A stretch of DNA of 36,474 nt, taken from DASZHJ01 sp035581425. Lineage in GTDB: Bacteria > Pseudomonadota > Alphaproteobacteria > ATCC43930 > CGMCC-115725. The stretch is from NCBI GenBank assembly GCA_035581425.1, contig DATJVP010000070.1:1-36474 (forward strand), written 5' to 3'. The notes beneath the pieces were generated by a model that saw only the letters and a program-made list of their open reading frames with translations, made no database searches and had not been told where the DNA came from. The position numbers and the translations under genes are program-made. Shown in pieces: positions 14,075-20,996 of the stretch; positions within the stretch are counted from its first letter, which is position 1; every line of letters starts with the position of its first letter.

Positions 14075-15505
14075 TCAGCCCTTCCTCCCCGCCAAATCCG
14101 CGTAGTAATCCAAGAGCCCCGTCTCCGCCGGCGCGATCAGGAGTTCCGTGATTGCCCAGACGAGCGCGTCGAGGCGGTCGGGCGAGTAGCCGGCGTTTGC
14201 GCGATCGAATTCCGCGGTGAAGGCGGCCATCTGGTCCTCGAGTTGCGGGAAGGCGCTGCAGTGCTTGACGCGGCCCTGCTCGTAGAGCGCCGCCACGGGC
14301 TCCGCGCGGACGACTTTGCCGCGGCTCGCGCGCACGGGCTTGTAGCTGACGGCGGCGTCGACCGCGCGGAGCGTCGCTTCGACGAGCTCGCCGCCGTTGT
14401 TGACCTCGCCGATCACGCGATCCGCGCGATGCCGGCGATAGAGCGCCACCGCTCGCCGCGCCCATTCCTCCGCGCGAAGCCGGCCCGAGGCATCCTCGAG
14501 CACGAAGGCGATCCCGCCCGCGGAGACGCCCGCGACGACGATGCCGGTCTCGTCCGCATCCTCGCCGCTCGTGACTGCGGGATCGAGCGCGACCACGACG
14601 CGCGCGAGCTCCGGCGCCTCGCGGACGCGCGCGGCTTCGAGAGTGTCGCGGGTCCAGAGCGCACCGGCTGCGTCCTCGAGCAATTCCGCCTCGAGCTCCT
14701 GCCGGCCGAGCCGCGTCCCCTCGTAGCGGCGTACGATCTCCGCGAGGAAGGCCGGGGCCAAATGGTTGCGGTTCTCGCGCGTCGAGCCCCGCGTTACCCT
14801 GACCGCCGGATCCTTGACGAGCATGCGCACGAGGCGCACGGGCTTCGGCGTCGTCGTCACGACGACGCGCGGATCTTTGCCGAGCCGAAGCCCGAATTGC
14901 AGCATGTCCCAGGCCTCGGGATAGCGCCACGCCGCGAGCTCGTCGCACCAGGCGGCATCGTGCTGGGGTCCGCGGAGCCGCTCGGGCTCGTCGGCGGAGA
15001 AGCCAAGGGCGACGGCGCCGTTCGGCCAATGGAGGCGGTTGCGCGAGGCGAAATAATCGGGTTTGAACTCCGGGTGCGAGATCGCGAGGATGCCGCTCTC
15101 GCCCTCGATCATGACGTTCCGGAGATCGGCGACGGTCGGAGCCACCAGCGCAATGCGGCGCGCGCGCTCGTCCTCGACCTGCATGCGCACCCATTCCGCG
15201 CCGCTGCGCGTTTTGCCGAAGCCGCGGCCCGCCATCAGCAACCAGACGCGCCAATCGCCCGGTGGCGGAAGCTGACTGTCGCGTGCCCAAAAGCGCCAGT
15301 CGTAGGCCAGCGCCGCCAACTCCTTGTCCGTGAGACCCTGAAGATGCTCAGCCTGTTTGGTCGGGCTCAGCGAGGCGAGCCAAGCGGCCGAGTATGATCT
15401 CGCGGACCCGCTCGGCGGTTGCGCGGGGATTTTCGGGCTGCGCGCGTCGAAGGGCGAAGACGCCGGTGTGTCGGGCAAGGGAGTCGAGGGCTTTCTTCTT
15501 GTCAT
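14075..15505 (-). CDS. terL: Terminase large subunit
   Basis: This is the DNA-packaging motor: an N-terminal ATPase and a C-terminal RNase H-like nuclease. The Walker A motif is GRGFGKT (residues 93-99), followed by PTVADLRNVMIEG, a Walker B-like AAWCDELAAW and the coupling motif VVVTTTPKP. In the nuclease part, VALDPAVTS, GEVNNGGELV and SPDRLDALVWAI carry the acidic metal ligands. It resembles GTA gp2. The first recognisable terminase residues (AAWLASLSPTKQAEHL) begin about 40 codons into the frame; the segment before is Ser/Pro-rich and overlaps the small subunit gene by 158 bases in another frame. No start lies nearer, so the true N-terminus is uncertain. Confidence 0.92.
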   Translation of the reverse strand: MTRRKPSTPLPDTPASSPFDARSPKIPAQPPSGSARSYSAAWLASLSPTKQAEHLQGLTDKELAALAYDWRFWARDSQLPPPGDWRVWLLMAGRGFGKTRSGAEWVRMQVEDERARRIALVAPTVADLRNVMIEGESGILAISHPEFKPDYFASRNRLHWPNGAVALGFSADEPERLRGPQHDAAWCDELAAWRYPEAWDMLQFGLRLGKDPRVVVTTTPKPVRLVRMLVKDPAVRVTRGSTRENRNHLAPAFLAEIVRRYEGTRLGRQELEAELLEDAAGALWTRDTLEAARVREAPELARVVVALDPAVTSGEDADETGIVVAGVSAGGIAFVLEDASGRLRAEEWARRAVALYRRHRADRVIGEVNNGGELVEATLRAVDAAVSYKPVRASRGKVVRAEPVAALYEQGRVKHCSAFPQLEDQMAAFTAEFDRANAGYSPDRLDALVWAITELLIAPAETGLLDYYADLAGRKG

Positions 15506-15890
15506 GGAGCTTGAGCTTGAATCTGCCCCCCTTCGCACTGCTGCTGAGCTCCACCACGGCTGCCGCTTCGTCGTCGGAGAGCTCGGCGATCGTCTTCAGT
15601 ATCGAGTCCGATTTGCCGGCCGCCATGTATCTCCGGATGTCCGAGAATGCGATGCGCTCCAATTCGCGGATGACACGGTCCGCATCGACGCGCGTCCGCA
15701 CCGAGCGCGCGGCCATCGCCGCGCGCACGGCTTCGGCAACCCGCGGCTTATTGAGACATCTCTGCGCGTAGTTTCTCGGGGCTTTGCCGGGGTATCCCGC
15801 GCGGATCGCCGCCTGACCCGCGTTCATATCGATGAGATATTCCTCGACGAAACGCCGCTCCCGCGGCGAAAGTTGATTGCGCTCGCTCAC
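15348..15890 (-). CDS. terS: Terminase small subunit (Terminase_2 type)
   Basis: A 180-residue protein whose start LSPRERRFVEEYLIDMNAGQAAIRAGY is the classic Terminase_2 DNA-binding domain, which recognises the packaging site. It continues with KPRVAEAVRAAMAARSVRTRVDADRVIRELERIAFSD and a C-terminal region that contacts the large subunit. It is the first gene of the late operon. The start is GTG at 15890, with GGAGAG four bases upstream. Presence of a standard phage small terminase suggests a packaging specificity of phage type rather than the random packaging of classical GTAs, though GTAs also have diverged small terminases. Confidence 0.9.
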   Translation of the reverse strand: MSERNQLSPRERRFVEEYLIDMNAGQAAIRAGYPGKAPRNYAQRCLNKPRVAEAVRAAMAARSVRTRVDADRVIRELERIAFSDIRRYMAAGKSDSILKTIAELSDDEAAAVVELSSSAKGGRFKLKLHDKKKALDSLARHTGVFALRRAQPENPRATAERVREIILGRLARLAEPDQTG

Positions 15891-15916
15891 GCGGCTCTCC
15901 TCGACGGCGATGTCGC

Positions 15917-15953
15917 AAAAAGCGGAGGGCCCGGCGCGGTCAGCGCCAGGCCC
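15917..15953 (-). terminator. Leader hairpin with T-run (terminator or attenuator)
   Basis: In the minus-strand leader of the late operon an 11-bp stem (GGGCCTGGCGC with GCGCCGGGCCC, one wobble pair, five-base loop) is followed after TCCGC by TTTTT (15921-15917). It lies between the candidate promoter and the small terminase gene. Such an early terminator fits antitermination control of phage late genes, but the gap before the T-run makes it weaker than a canonical site. Confidence 0.5.
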
Positions 15954-15972
15954 TTTGATCGAATGTGCCTAT

Positions 15973-16001
15973 CTTATAGCAAATCGATCGCGATCGGTCA
16001 A
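15973..16001 (-). promoter_or_regulatory. Late-operon promoter with embedded palindromic operator candidate
   Basis: On the minus strand TTGACC (-35, 16001-15996) and TATAAG (-10, 15978-15973) are separated by exactly 17 bases, a near-consensus sigma70 promoter about 80 bases before the terminase small subunit GTG. The spacer overlaps a perfect 12-bp palindrome, CGATCGCGATCG (15985-15996), well placed for a repressor or activator. Confidence 0.6.
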
Positions 16002-16029
16002 GGAAAAACCGACGCGCCTCACTCCGCAA

Positions 16030-16770
16030 TCAGTTCGTGATGCCCGCCTGCGACACCAGCACGGGCTCGGCGCGGAAGATTTCCGGGAAGAGCCGCTTCA
16101 ACTCCGCGACCTTCGGGAGATCGTTGATCACGATGTAAGGCTGGTCCGGATGGAGCATGAGGTAATCCTGATGATAGGCCTCGGCCGGGTAGAAGGTGCG
16201 ATTGGGCTCGATGCGCGTGACGATCGCGGCGTCGAACGAATGCGCCTGATCAAGCTGTGCGATGTACGCCTTCGCGACCGTTTCCTGCTCCGCGCTCGTC
16301 GGAAAAATCGCCGAGCGATACTGCGTCCCCCTGTCCGGGCCCTGCCGATTGAGCTGCGTGGGGTCATGGGCGACGGAGAAATAGATCTGGAGGATGCGGC
16401 CGTAACTGATCTTGCGGGGATCGAAGGAAACCCGCACGGACTCCGCATGGCCTGTGGTGCCGCTGCTCACGAGCCGGTAGTCCGCCGTCGTCTTCTCACC
16501 GCCGGCGTAGCCCGATACCGCGTTGGTCACGCCGTCGACGTGCTGAAAGACCGCCTGTACGCCCCAGAAGCAGCCGCCCGCGAGGACCGCGACTTCCGAG
16601 GTTGCGCCACTGGCGGGCTCGTCGAGCACGGGCGCGGGGATCGCGCGGCCCTCCCCGGCGAGCGAGGGTGCCGGGCTCAGCATCTCCGCCGCACCCGCCA
16701 AAATCGCGGCGCACAGCAGAAGGCCTAGGACACGCCGGGACGCTGCCGGGGAAGCGAATAGACGAGCCAT
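16030..16770 (-). CDS. msrA: Peptide-methionine (S)-S-oxide reductase, exported
   Basis: The protein reduces methionine-S-sulfoxide in oxidised proteins. The catalytic motif GGCFWG places the nucleophilic Cys at residue 67; SGYAGG, SSGTTGHAESVRVSFDP, SVAHDPTQLNRQGPDRGTQYRSAIF and FYPAEAYHQDYL are all present. It has an N-terminal signal segment (RRVLGLLLCAAILAGAAEML) and is 246 residues long, so it probably acts in the periplasm. There is no downstream MsrB domain. It lies only 140 bases from the phage small terminase gene in the same orientation and is preceded by a small gene 15 bases upstream, probably in one operon. Confidence 0.93.
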   Translation of the reverse strand: MARLFASPAASRRVLGLLLCAAILAGAAEMLSPAPSLAGEGRAIPAPVLDEPASGATSEVAVLAGGCFWGVQAVFQHVDGVTNAVSGYAGGEKTTADYRLVSSGTTGHAESVRVSFDPRKISYGRILQIYFSVAHDPTQLNRQGPDRGTQYRSAIFPTSAEQETVAKAYIAQLDQAHSFDAAIVTRIEPNRTFYPAEAYHQDYLMLHPDQPYIVINDLPKVAELKRLFPEIFRAEPVLVSQAGITN

Positions 16771-16785
16771 GATTGCGCTCCGTTC

Positions 16786-16920
16786 TCAGCCAAAGGTGAA
16801 GGCGTAACTTTGCGCGCCGGAATCCAAAAATCGAATCTCGAAGGTGCGATCCCCGATCTCGCCGCTCGCGCCAATTACCCAGGTCGCGCCGCCCGACATC
16901 AAGCGCCGTCTCGTCAGCAT
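16786..16920 (-). CDS. Small uncharacterised protein (44 aa) upstream of msrA
   Basis: An ATG at 16920 with a perfect AGGAGG six bases upstream opens a 44-codon frame that ends 15 bases before msrA. The product begins MLTRRRLMSGGATWVIGAS and continues with a beta-like GDRTFEIRFLDSG and the end SYAFTFG. An in-frame ATG at 16926 directly abuts the ribosome site and is unlikely to be used. I recognise no family. The strong ribosome site and tight link to msrA suggest a real, co-transcribed small protein or a translational leader. Confidence 0.55.
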   Translation of the reverse strand: MLTRRRLMSGGATWVIGASGEIGDRTFEIRFLDSGAQSYAFTFG

Positions 16921-16926
16921 CTTCAT

Positions 16927-17108
16927 CCTCCTATCCGGCATTCCCCGGATTCTATACGCGAGTTCGCGCAGACGATGACATTAGTTACAGCACCCGGCGA
17001 CCTATCACGGGCATGTGATTCCGGATTCCCCGGGGAAAGCGCGAAATGCGATATGTCTCAGAATATACAAACGCCTTGCAGCAATGGCGCAGGCGCCCCC
17101 TCGGGCGC
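16927..17108. other. Intergenic region upstream of the msrA operon
   Basis: About 180 bases between the small gene and the acetyltransferase stop codon. It must contain the promoter of the msrA unit, but no convincing -35/-10 pair was found. Two similar short motifs occur (ATTCCCCGGATTC and GATTCCCCGGGGA), of unknown meaning. Confidence 0.3.
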
Positions 17109-17810
17109 TCAACTCTCGGCAAGCTTCCTGCGCTGCACGCCGTCGGCGTTGAAGTTCGCGCGATCGAGCCAGCGCTCGTAGCGCGCCTTGAGCGCGGGCC
17201 AGTCTCTATCGATGATGGCGAACCAGGCGGTGTCGCGGTTGCGCTGTTTGTAGATCGTGGCCTGCCGGAAGATGCCCTCGAATTGGAAGCCCAGCCTGAG
17301 CGCCGCGGCGCGCGATGGCGCGTTGAGCGCGTCGCATTTCCATTCGTAGCGGCGATAGCCGAGCTCGTCGAAGACGCGCCGCATCATCAGAAACATGGCC
17401 TCGGTCGCCGCGACGGTCCGCTGGAGCGGCGGCGCGTAGTTGATATGCCCGACCTCGATCACGCCCGGGGTGGGATCGATGCGCAGGTAGCTCGCGACGC
17501 CGACAGCGCGGCTGGTCTTCGCGTCGACGACGGCATGGAAGAGCGGATCGTCACCGAGGCAAGCGCTTTGCATCCAGCCGCGATAGTCCTCCAGCCGCTC
17601 GAATGGCCCGTAGACCAGATAGGTCCAATTTCTTCCTTCCTTGTCCAAGAGATTGGCCGCGTGAAGGTCGGCCGCATGCCGCTCGACGTCGATGGGCTCG
17701 ACGCGGCAGAACCTTCCTTGCATGGCCGTGCGCGGCGGCCGCGGCCGCGGGCGCCAGTCCGGCAATGGAAACCCGATGGGCTGCCCCAGATGATTGCGAT
17801 GCTCGGTCAT
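17109..17810 (-). CDS. GNAT-family N-acetyltransferase (RimJ/RimL-like)
   Basis: A 233-residue protein of the Acetyltransf_3 type (RimJ/RimL-like). The N-terminal GQPIGFPLPDW and GRFCRVEPIDVERHAADLHAA, the central AVGVASYLRIDPTPGVIEVGHI, TVAATEAMFLMMRRVFDELGYRRYEWKCD and the acetyl-CoA-site region ALNAPSRAAALRLGFQFEGIFRQ are typical of a subgroup common in Proteobacteria and fungi. It transfers an acetyl group from acetyl-CoA to an unknown amine, possibly a protein N-terminus or small molecule. It stands alone, 90 bases from the dipeptidase gene in the same direction. Confidence 0.9.
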   Translation of the reverse strand: MTEHRNHLGQPIGFPLPDWRPRPRPPRTAMQGRFCRVEPIDVERHAADLHAANLLDKEGRNWTYLVYGPFERLEDYRGWMQSACLGDDPLFHAVVDAKTSRAVGVASYLRIDPTPGVIEVGHINYAPPLQRTVAATEAMFLMMRRVFDELGYRRYEWKCDALNAPSRAAALRLGFQFEGIFRQATIYKQRNRDTAWFAIIDRDWPALKARYERWLDRANFNADGVQRRKLAES

Positions 17811-17900
17811 GTCGAGACTCTCCGCTCGATTGCCCTCTCACCTGCCGTCATGGCCATGCTTGCCCCGACCATCCACGCGCCGAAAACCAAAAGAGCGTGC

Positions 17901-18875
17901 CTACCCACCCCACACCTCCCCCAGCACGCGCAGCCAATTCTCGCCCATCACCTTGCGGATCTTACGCTCGGGCCAGCGGGCACGTTCCATGGCGGCGGTG
18001 AGGTTCGGGAAGTCGCCGATGCGGCGGATGCCCTCGGGATTGACGATCTCGCCGAACTCCACGAGCTCGCGCGCATAGCCCTTGTCGTGCGTGAGCCAAT
18101 CGAAGAAGGCGCGGTCCTGGTCTTGCGTGAAGTCGGTGCCGATGCCGACGCAGTCCTCGCCCGCGACGGAGACGACGTGATCGATCGCCGCGACGTAGTC
18201 GTCGACGGTGGCCTTGACGCCGCGCGCGAGGAAGGGCGGGAACATGGTGACGCCGACGAAGCCGCCGCGCTCCGCGATGAAGCGGATCTGCGCGTCCGAC
18301 TTGTTGCGGGGATGCGCCTTGAGGGCGGCGGGCGCGATGTGGGTGTAGGCCACGGGTTTGGTAGAGGCGAGGATCGTGTCTTCGGAGGTCTTGGCGCCGA
18401 CATGGCTCAAATCGCAGAGGATGCCGACGCGATTCATCTCGGCTACGGCCTCGCGCCCGAAATCGCTCAAGCCCCGATCGACGCTCTCATAGCAGCCGGT
18501 CCCGATGAGGTTCTGCGTGTTGTAGGCGAGCTGGACGACGCCGACACCGACCTCCTTGAAGAGCTCGATATATCCGAGCCGGTCCTCGAAGCCGCTAACG
18601 TTCTGGAAACCGAGGACGATCCCGGTCTTGCCTCCTTCCTTCGCGCGGCGGATGTCGGCAGCCTTGCGCACGGGCGCGATCAAATCCGCGTTCTCGCGGA
18701 AGTAGCGCTTCCACGCCGCGATGTTCCGCATCGTCGCCTCGAAGCCTTCCCAGACGGAGCAGGTGCAGTTGGCGGCCGTGAGTCCGCCCCGCCGCATGTC
18801 CTCGAAGACCGCGCGGCTCCAGCGGGAGATGATGAGCCCGTCGATCACGATCATATCGTTATGGAGTGCGCTCAT
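17901..18875 (-). CDS. M19 membrane-dipeptidase-like protein with altered metal motif
   Basis: A protein of about 324 residues of the peptidase M19 (renal dipeptidase) family. Conserved parts include CDLSHVG, THIAPAALKAHPRNKSD, GVTMFPPFL and VGIGTDF. The usual N-terminal zinc ligands HxD (DGHxD) are replaced by DGLIISRWS, so the bimetallic centre must differ or be incomplete. The ATG at 18875, with AGGGAG six bases upstream, is preferred to the ATG at 18896. It is divergent from a DUF5943 gene across a short spacer. In Pseudomonas the same two families stand beside the dimethylglycine catabolism genes dgcA-dgcB, which suggests a link to methylated-amine breakdown rather than peptide hydrolysis. 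Confidence 0.85.
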   Translation of the reverse strand: MSALHNDMIVIDGLIISRWSRAVFEDMRRGGLTAANCTCSVWEGFEATMRNIAAWKRYFRENADLIAPVRKAADIRRAKEGGKTGIVLGFQNVSGFEDRLGYIELFKEVGVGVVQLAYNTQNLIGTGCYESVDRGLSDFGREAVAEMNRVGILCDLSHVGAKTSEDTILASTKPVAYTHIAPAALKAHPRNKSDAQIRFIAERGGFVGVTMFPPFLARGVKATVDDYVAAIDHVVSVAGEDCVGIGTDFTQDQDRAFFDWLTHDKGYARELVEFGEIVNPEGIRRIGDFPNLTAAMERARWPERKIRKVMGENWLRVLGEVWGG

Positions 18876-18968
18876 TCCTGGCTCCCTTCCCTGCATCGCA
18901 TCGAGGCTAGAGCTTTCCGCGCGCTTTCGTCGAGCCTAGACTCTCGGCGGCAAATAAAGGAGAGCGTG

Positions 18969-19496
18969 ATGGCGGAGCTTCCCGTTCCCGTGGCGGTCGA
19001 TGCCAAGACCGGCGCCTGGTCGGTCGACGGCCAGCCCGTGATCCTGGTGCCGCGGCACTTCTGGGCCTTCGTGCAGATGGAATGCGAGCGAAAATTCGGC
19101 ATCGAGGGGACGCGCGAGGTCTACGACGCCGCAACCCGCAAGGCCGCGAGGGTCTGGTGCGAGCGCGAGGCGCGGACGCACGGCCTCGCGGGCGTCGCCG
19201 TCTTTCGCCATTACCTCGATCGCATGAGCCGGCGCGGCTGGGCGCGCATGACGATCGAGACGGTCGATCCCGCCGCGGGCACCGCGCAGATCCGCCTCGA
19301 TCATTCCGCGCTTGCCGCTGAATACGGCGCCCAGGCGGGCCGCCGCGTCTGCTACATGTTCGCGGCGGCCTTCGAAGGCGCCATGGAGTGGGTCGCGGAG
19401 ACCGCCGGCGCCGCAGGCCGCCTCGAGGCCTTCGAGACCCAATGCGCCGCAGAGGGCGCGCCTTGCTGCCGCTTCCAGGTCCGGCCGCACGGTTAA
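18969..19496 (+). CDS. DUF5943 protein with V4R-like domain
   Basis: A 175-residue protein whose C-terminal half (GRRVCYMFAAAFEGAMEWV, GRLEAFETQCAAEGAPCCRFQV) is a 4-vinyl-reductase-like (V4R) small-molecule-binding domain with the usual Cys pair near the end. The N-terminal half contains ILVPRHFWAFVQMECERKFG. It fits DUF5943, a family repeatedly found beside M19 dipeptidase-like genes and dimethylglycine catabolism genes. The ATG has AAGGAGAG upstream at suitable spacing. The open frame extends far upstream, but that part is antisense to the dipeptidase and acetyltransferase genes. It may sense or bind a ligand; no enzymatic role is known to me. Confidence 0.85.
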   Translation: MAELPVPVAVDAKTGAWSVDGQPVILVPRHFWAFVQMECERKFGIEGTREVYDAATRKAARVWCEREARTHGLAGVAVFRHYLDRMSRRGWARMTIETVDPAAGTAQIRLDHSALAAEYGAQAGRRVCYMFAAAFEGAMEWVAETAGAAGRLEAFETQCAAEGAPCCRFQVRPHG

Positions 19497-19567
19497 ATCG
19501 ACCTTAACCATCGGGCGCTAATAACCAGGGGTTTCGCCTCTGAAACCCGAGAACACCGCCCCGTCGC

Positions 19568-20071
19568 ATGCAATCCGCTGCTCTGAAACAGGCTGGCGAG
19601 CCCTGGCACCCCGATATCGTGCGGATCCACGAGTATTGGCGCGCGATCCATCCGTCGGAGGGTCTGCTGCCGGGGCGGCAGCATGTCGACGTGCTGGAGA
19701 TCCCGAAGGACTTGCTGCCGCGCCTCTGGCTCTTGGACATCCAGCCCGAGCCCTTCCGTCTGCGCTACCGGCTGGCCGGAACGGAGATCGTGCGAGCGAT
19801 CGGCCGCGAGGTGACGGGGTATTGGCTCGATGATGCGCACGCGCATCTCAAGACCGATCCCAACTATCTCGCTCGCTTTCGCGCGCTCATGGGGTCGCGC
19901 TCGCCGAGCTGGCGCCGCGGCCGCGCCATGCTCTGGACGCATCAGGACTACCGCGAGATCGAGAACATCCTTCTGCCGCTCGCCCGCGACGGCGCCGCAG
20001 TCGACATGATCATGGTCCTGACCGTGCTCTACCGCTGGGACCTTCCGCGCGAATCCACCCGCACCTCTTAG
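19568..20071 (+). CDS. PAS-domain protein (PAS_5 type)
   Basis: A 167-residue single-domain protein of the alphaproteobacterial PAS_5 (PF07310) type. Typical parts are an N-terminal amphipathic region (HPDIVRIHEYWRAIHP), LPGRQHVDVLEIPKDLLPRLWLLDI, FRLRYRLAGTEIVRAIGREVTGYWLDD and the closing strands ENILLPLARDGAAVDMIMVLTVLYR. Such proteins bind small ligands, but most have no output domain and no known role. It follows the DUF5943 gene after 71 bases in the same direction and may be co-transcribed. Confidence 0.85.
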   Translation: MQSAALKQAGEPWHPDIVRIHEYWRAIHPSEGLLPGRQHVDVLEIPKDLLPRLWLLDIQPEPFRLRYRLAGTEIVRAIGREVTGYWLDDAHAHLKTDPNYLARFRALMGSRSPSWRRGRAMLWTHQDYREIENILLPLARDGAAVDMIMVLTVLYRWDLPRESTRTS

Positions 20072-20081
20072 GACACGAGCG

Positions 20082-20939
20082 CTAGCGCGGGATCAGCCTG
20101 CGATAGAGGTGCCAGGTCGCATGGCCCAGCACCGGCATCACCACGATGAGGCCGAGAAAGGCCGGAAGCGTCGCGAGAGCGAGGCTCAGCGCCACGATGA
20201 GGCCCCAGACCGCCATCGTCCGCGGATTGGCGGCGAGCGCCCGCGCGGAGGTCGCGATCGCCGTCCCCAGCGAGGCCTCGCGATCCAGCAGCATCGGAAA
20301 CGAGACCGTGCCGATCGCGAGCGAAGCGAGCGCGAAGAGGAAGCCCACGGCGAAGCCGATCACGATCATCATCCAGCCCGCGGGCGTCGTGAGCGTGTCG
20401 CGGAGGAAGGCGCCGAGCGAGACCGGCTCCTCCGGCCCGAGCGTGAGCGCATAGATCAAGGCCGCGGCACCGATCCAGAGCACGAAGAGGAGCGTCAGCA
20501 GCAGCCCCAGCACGACGATCTTGCCGAAGGCCGGCGACCGCACGACCGTGAGCGCCTGCGGCCAGCCGCCGTGGATGCCCAGCTCCCGCCTCCGGCTCAT
20601 CTCGTAGAGGCCGAGCGCCGCGATCGGCCCCACCAGCGCGAAGCCCGAGGCCAACGGGAAGAGCATCGGCAGCATCTCGTTCTCAACCGCGAGCTTCGCG
20701 AGAGCGAAGCCCAGGATCGGATAGATGATGCAGAGGAAGACGACGTCGCTGCGGTTTTCCTTGAAGTCCTCGACACCCGCGCGGAGCGCCGCATGGAGAT
20801 CCTCGAGCCCGATGCGGCGGACCTCGATGCTCTGAGCCTCCGCGCCCTCGCCGGCGACGGCGCGGCCCATGGAACCGGCGGCCGCACTCGCGACTCGGAA
20901 TTGATCCAGACTCCACTCGATGGGATTGCGGATGAACAT
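20082..20939 (-). CDS. DUF2189 integral membrane protein
   Basis: A 285-residue inner-membrane protein with about six hydrophobic helices: FLCIIYPILGFALAKLAV, LFPLASGFALVGPIAALGLY, IVVLGLLLTLLFVLWIGAAALIY, WMMIVIGFAVGFLFALASLAIG, AVWGLIVALSLALATL and a final AFLGLIVVMPVLGHATWHLY. The GHATWHLYRR end and the SFPMLLDREASLGTAI loop are typical of DUF2189, widely found in alphaproteobacteria; some members sit near respiratory genes, but no function is established. It converges with the PAS gene. Its ribosome site is buried in a perfect hairpin (see separate entry). Confidence 0.9.
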   Translation of the reverse strand: MFIRNPIEWSLDQFRVASAAAGSMGRAVAGEGAEAQSIEVRRIGLEDLHAALRAGVEDFKENRSDVVFLCIIYPILGFALAKLAVENEMLPMLFPLASGFALVGPIAALGLYEMSRRRELGIHGGWPQALTVVRSPAFGKIVVLGLLLTLLFVLWIGAAALIYALTLGPEEPVSLGAFLRDTLTTPAGWMMIVIGFAVGFLFALASLAIGTVSFPMLLDREASLGTAIATSARALAANPRTMAVWGLIVALSLALATLPAFLGLIVVMPVLGHATWHLYRRLIPR

Positions 20940-20944
20940 GGCAG

Positions 20945-20961
20945 TTCCTCCTTGGGAGGAA
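20945..20961 (-). promoter_or_regulatory. Hairpin sequestering the DUF2189 ribosome binding site
   Basis: On the minus strand TTCCTCC, CAA and GGAGGAA form a perfect 7-bp stem with a three-base loop. The whole GGAGG ribosome site lies in the 3' arm, five to seven bases before the ATG at 20939. In RNA this would hide the site from the ribosome and could give temperature- or structure-dependent translation. Confidence 0.5.
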
Positions 20962-20996
20962 ATATAGGGCGCGCGGGAGGCGCGGCGAATCCGCGC

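Noticed and set aside
13907..15397. Long plus-strand frame opposite the large terminase
   Set aside because: Shadow of the terminase gene; no ribosome site or motif.
1..15890. Calling the cluster a classical gene transfer agent
   Set aside because: Gene order fits GTAs, but it fits siphovirus prophages equally; a standard small terminase, a longer tape measure, cargo toxins and lack of view of the left flank do not allow a decision.
17046..18968. Upstream extension of the DUF5943 reading frame
   Set aside because: Antisense to the acetyltransferase and dipeptidase genes; the conserved protein and its ribosome site begin at 18969.
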